64,000 nucleotides of DNA from Phocaeicola massiliensis B84634 = Timone 84634 = DSM 17679 = JCM 13223 (GTDB lineage: Bacteria > Bacteroidota > Bacteroidia > Bacteroidales > Bacteroidaceae): contig NZ_KB905473.1 in NCBI RefSeq assembly GCF_000382445.1, positions 414,236 to 478,235 on the forward strand, in the 5' to 3' direction. Shown one piece after another: positions 63,905 to 64,000 of this stretch (positions are counted from its first letter, which is position 1; the number at the start of each line of letters is the position of its first letter). The translations under genes were made by a program, and so were the position numbers. The notes under the pieces were generated by a model. That model was not told the DNA's origin. It ran no database searches and was given only the letters and a program-made list of their open reading frames with translations.

Positions 63905-64000
63905 TTATACCTTAATTCCGCAACATAATTGATAATTATTTTTATAAGTTCCTGAGCAACATTTTGTTGCCCAGGTTTTTGCCATGTCAGCGTTTTCACT
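63905..64000 (-). CDS. 3' end of a short Cys-rich frame, possible modified-peptide precursor (partial)
   Basis: The minus strand is open from the window edge for 31 codons to a TAA at 63905-63907. In the visible numbering it has Cys pairs at 14-15 and 26-27, Thr at 9, 12 and 18, and Ser at 1 and 16, ending CCGIKV. Two Cys-Cys pairs with several Thr/Ser near a LanC-like gene is what a lanthipeptide-like core would look like; an NVEALA-type or ordinary peptide is also possible. The frame is short and cut by the window edge, so the call is weak. Confidence 0.3.
   Translation of the reverse strand, partial: SENADMAKTWATKCCSGTYKNNYQLCCGIKV

Noticed and set aside
63951..63980. Hairpin CCTGAGCAAC/GTTGCCCAGG with T run as a terminator of the LanC-like gene
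   Set aside because: One mismatch in the stem, and the same bases are inside the open minus-strand frame at the edge, so the call was left out of the features.

Overview
The window is chromosomal DNA from a member of the Bacteroidales, most likely a gut Bacteroides. The evidence is direct: many genes are preceded by the Bacteroides promoter form (-7 TAnnTTTG, -33 TTTG/TTG), there is a SusC/SusD pair, a hybrid two-component regulator, many lipoproteins with a Cys at residue 17-22, DUF3244/DUF3332/LruC/DUF4831-type proteins and a meso-DAP dehydrogenase. The species cannot be fixed by reading alone. No rRNA, tRNA, CRISPR array, intact insertion sequence or prophage was seen.

Layout. 1-4.0 kb: end of murA, then rimM, a membrane M23 peptidase, dxr and rseP, a tight forward housekeeping operon. 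4.0-4.95 kb: a gene-poor stretch with a 22-bp tandem repeat array, a large hairpin and a reverse-strand promoter that may drive a non-coding RNA. 4.95-8.0 kb (minus): nrdD-nrdG, the anaerobic ribonucleotide reductase, behind a cobalamin riboswitch. 8.0-14.5 kb: hemolysin III family protein, CCA-adding-type nucleotidyltransferase, small secreted proteins, ruvA, ddh and lgt. 14.6-18.8 kb: two tandem LruC-domain lipoproteins. 18.9-20.3 kb: an HU-like DNA-binding protein whose leader carries a second 22-bp repeat array, then a decayed acyltransferase remnant.

20.3-29.6 kb: a fructan/fructoside utilisation locus made of an outer-membrane receptor, a GH32 fructosidase, an MFS sugar permease, a fructokinase and a hybrid two-component sensor with a sugar-binding periplasmic domain. 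Inferred flow: outer-membrane entry, periplasmic hydrolysis, inner-membrane uptake, phosphorylation, with the sensor reading free sugar. 29.8-34 kb: ACT-domain protein and phenylacetate-CoA ligase, a DUF3256 protein, L31 type B, class II fructose-bisphosphate aldolase. 34-40.7 kb: an AraC regulator divergent from a complete RND efflux operon. 40.7-47.3 kb: beta-propeller lipoprotein, DUF3332 protein, MFS transporter, an unlisted 36-residue membrane peptide, DUF4831 protein and the NAD(P)HX repair enzyme.

47.7-53.5 kb: SusC, SusD and a BACON/discoidin-like lipoprotein with no enzyme beside them. 53.6-58.5 kb: hpt-adk, then obgE-pgeF-B3/B4-M23-small basic protein. 58.7-60.7 kb: a small beta-barrel protein, an inverted-repeat element and a stand-alone AICAR transformylase.

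60.7-64.0 kb is the most unusual part and is cut by the window edge. A TPR membrane protein with a C-terminal helix-turn-helix-like region is followed by four helically phased GTGTAC repeats, a DUF3244 secreted protein and a half-length LanC-like protein. Converging on it from the right edge is the open 3' end of a short frame ending in two Cys-Cys pairs. I read this as the left border of a possible ribosomally made, modified peptide (RiPP/lanthipeptide-like) locus. The DNA here is visibly more A+T rich than the rest, which fits acquisition.
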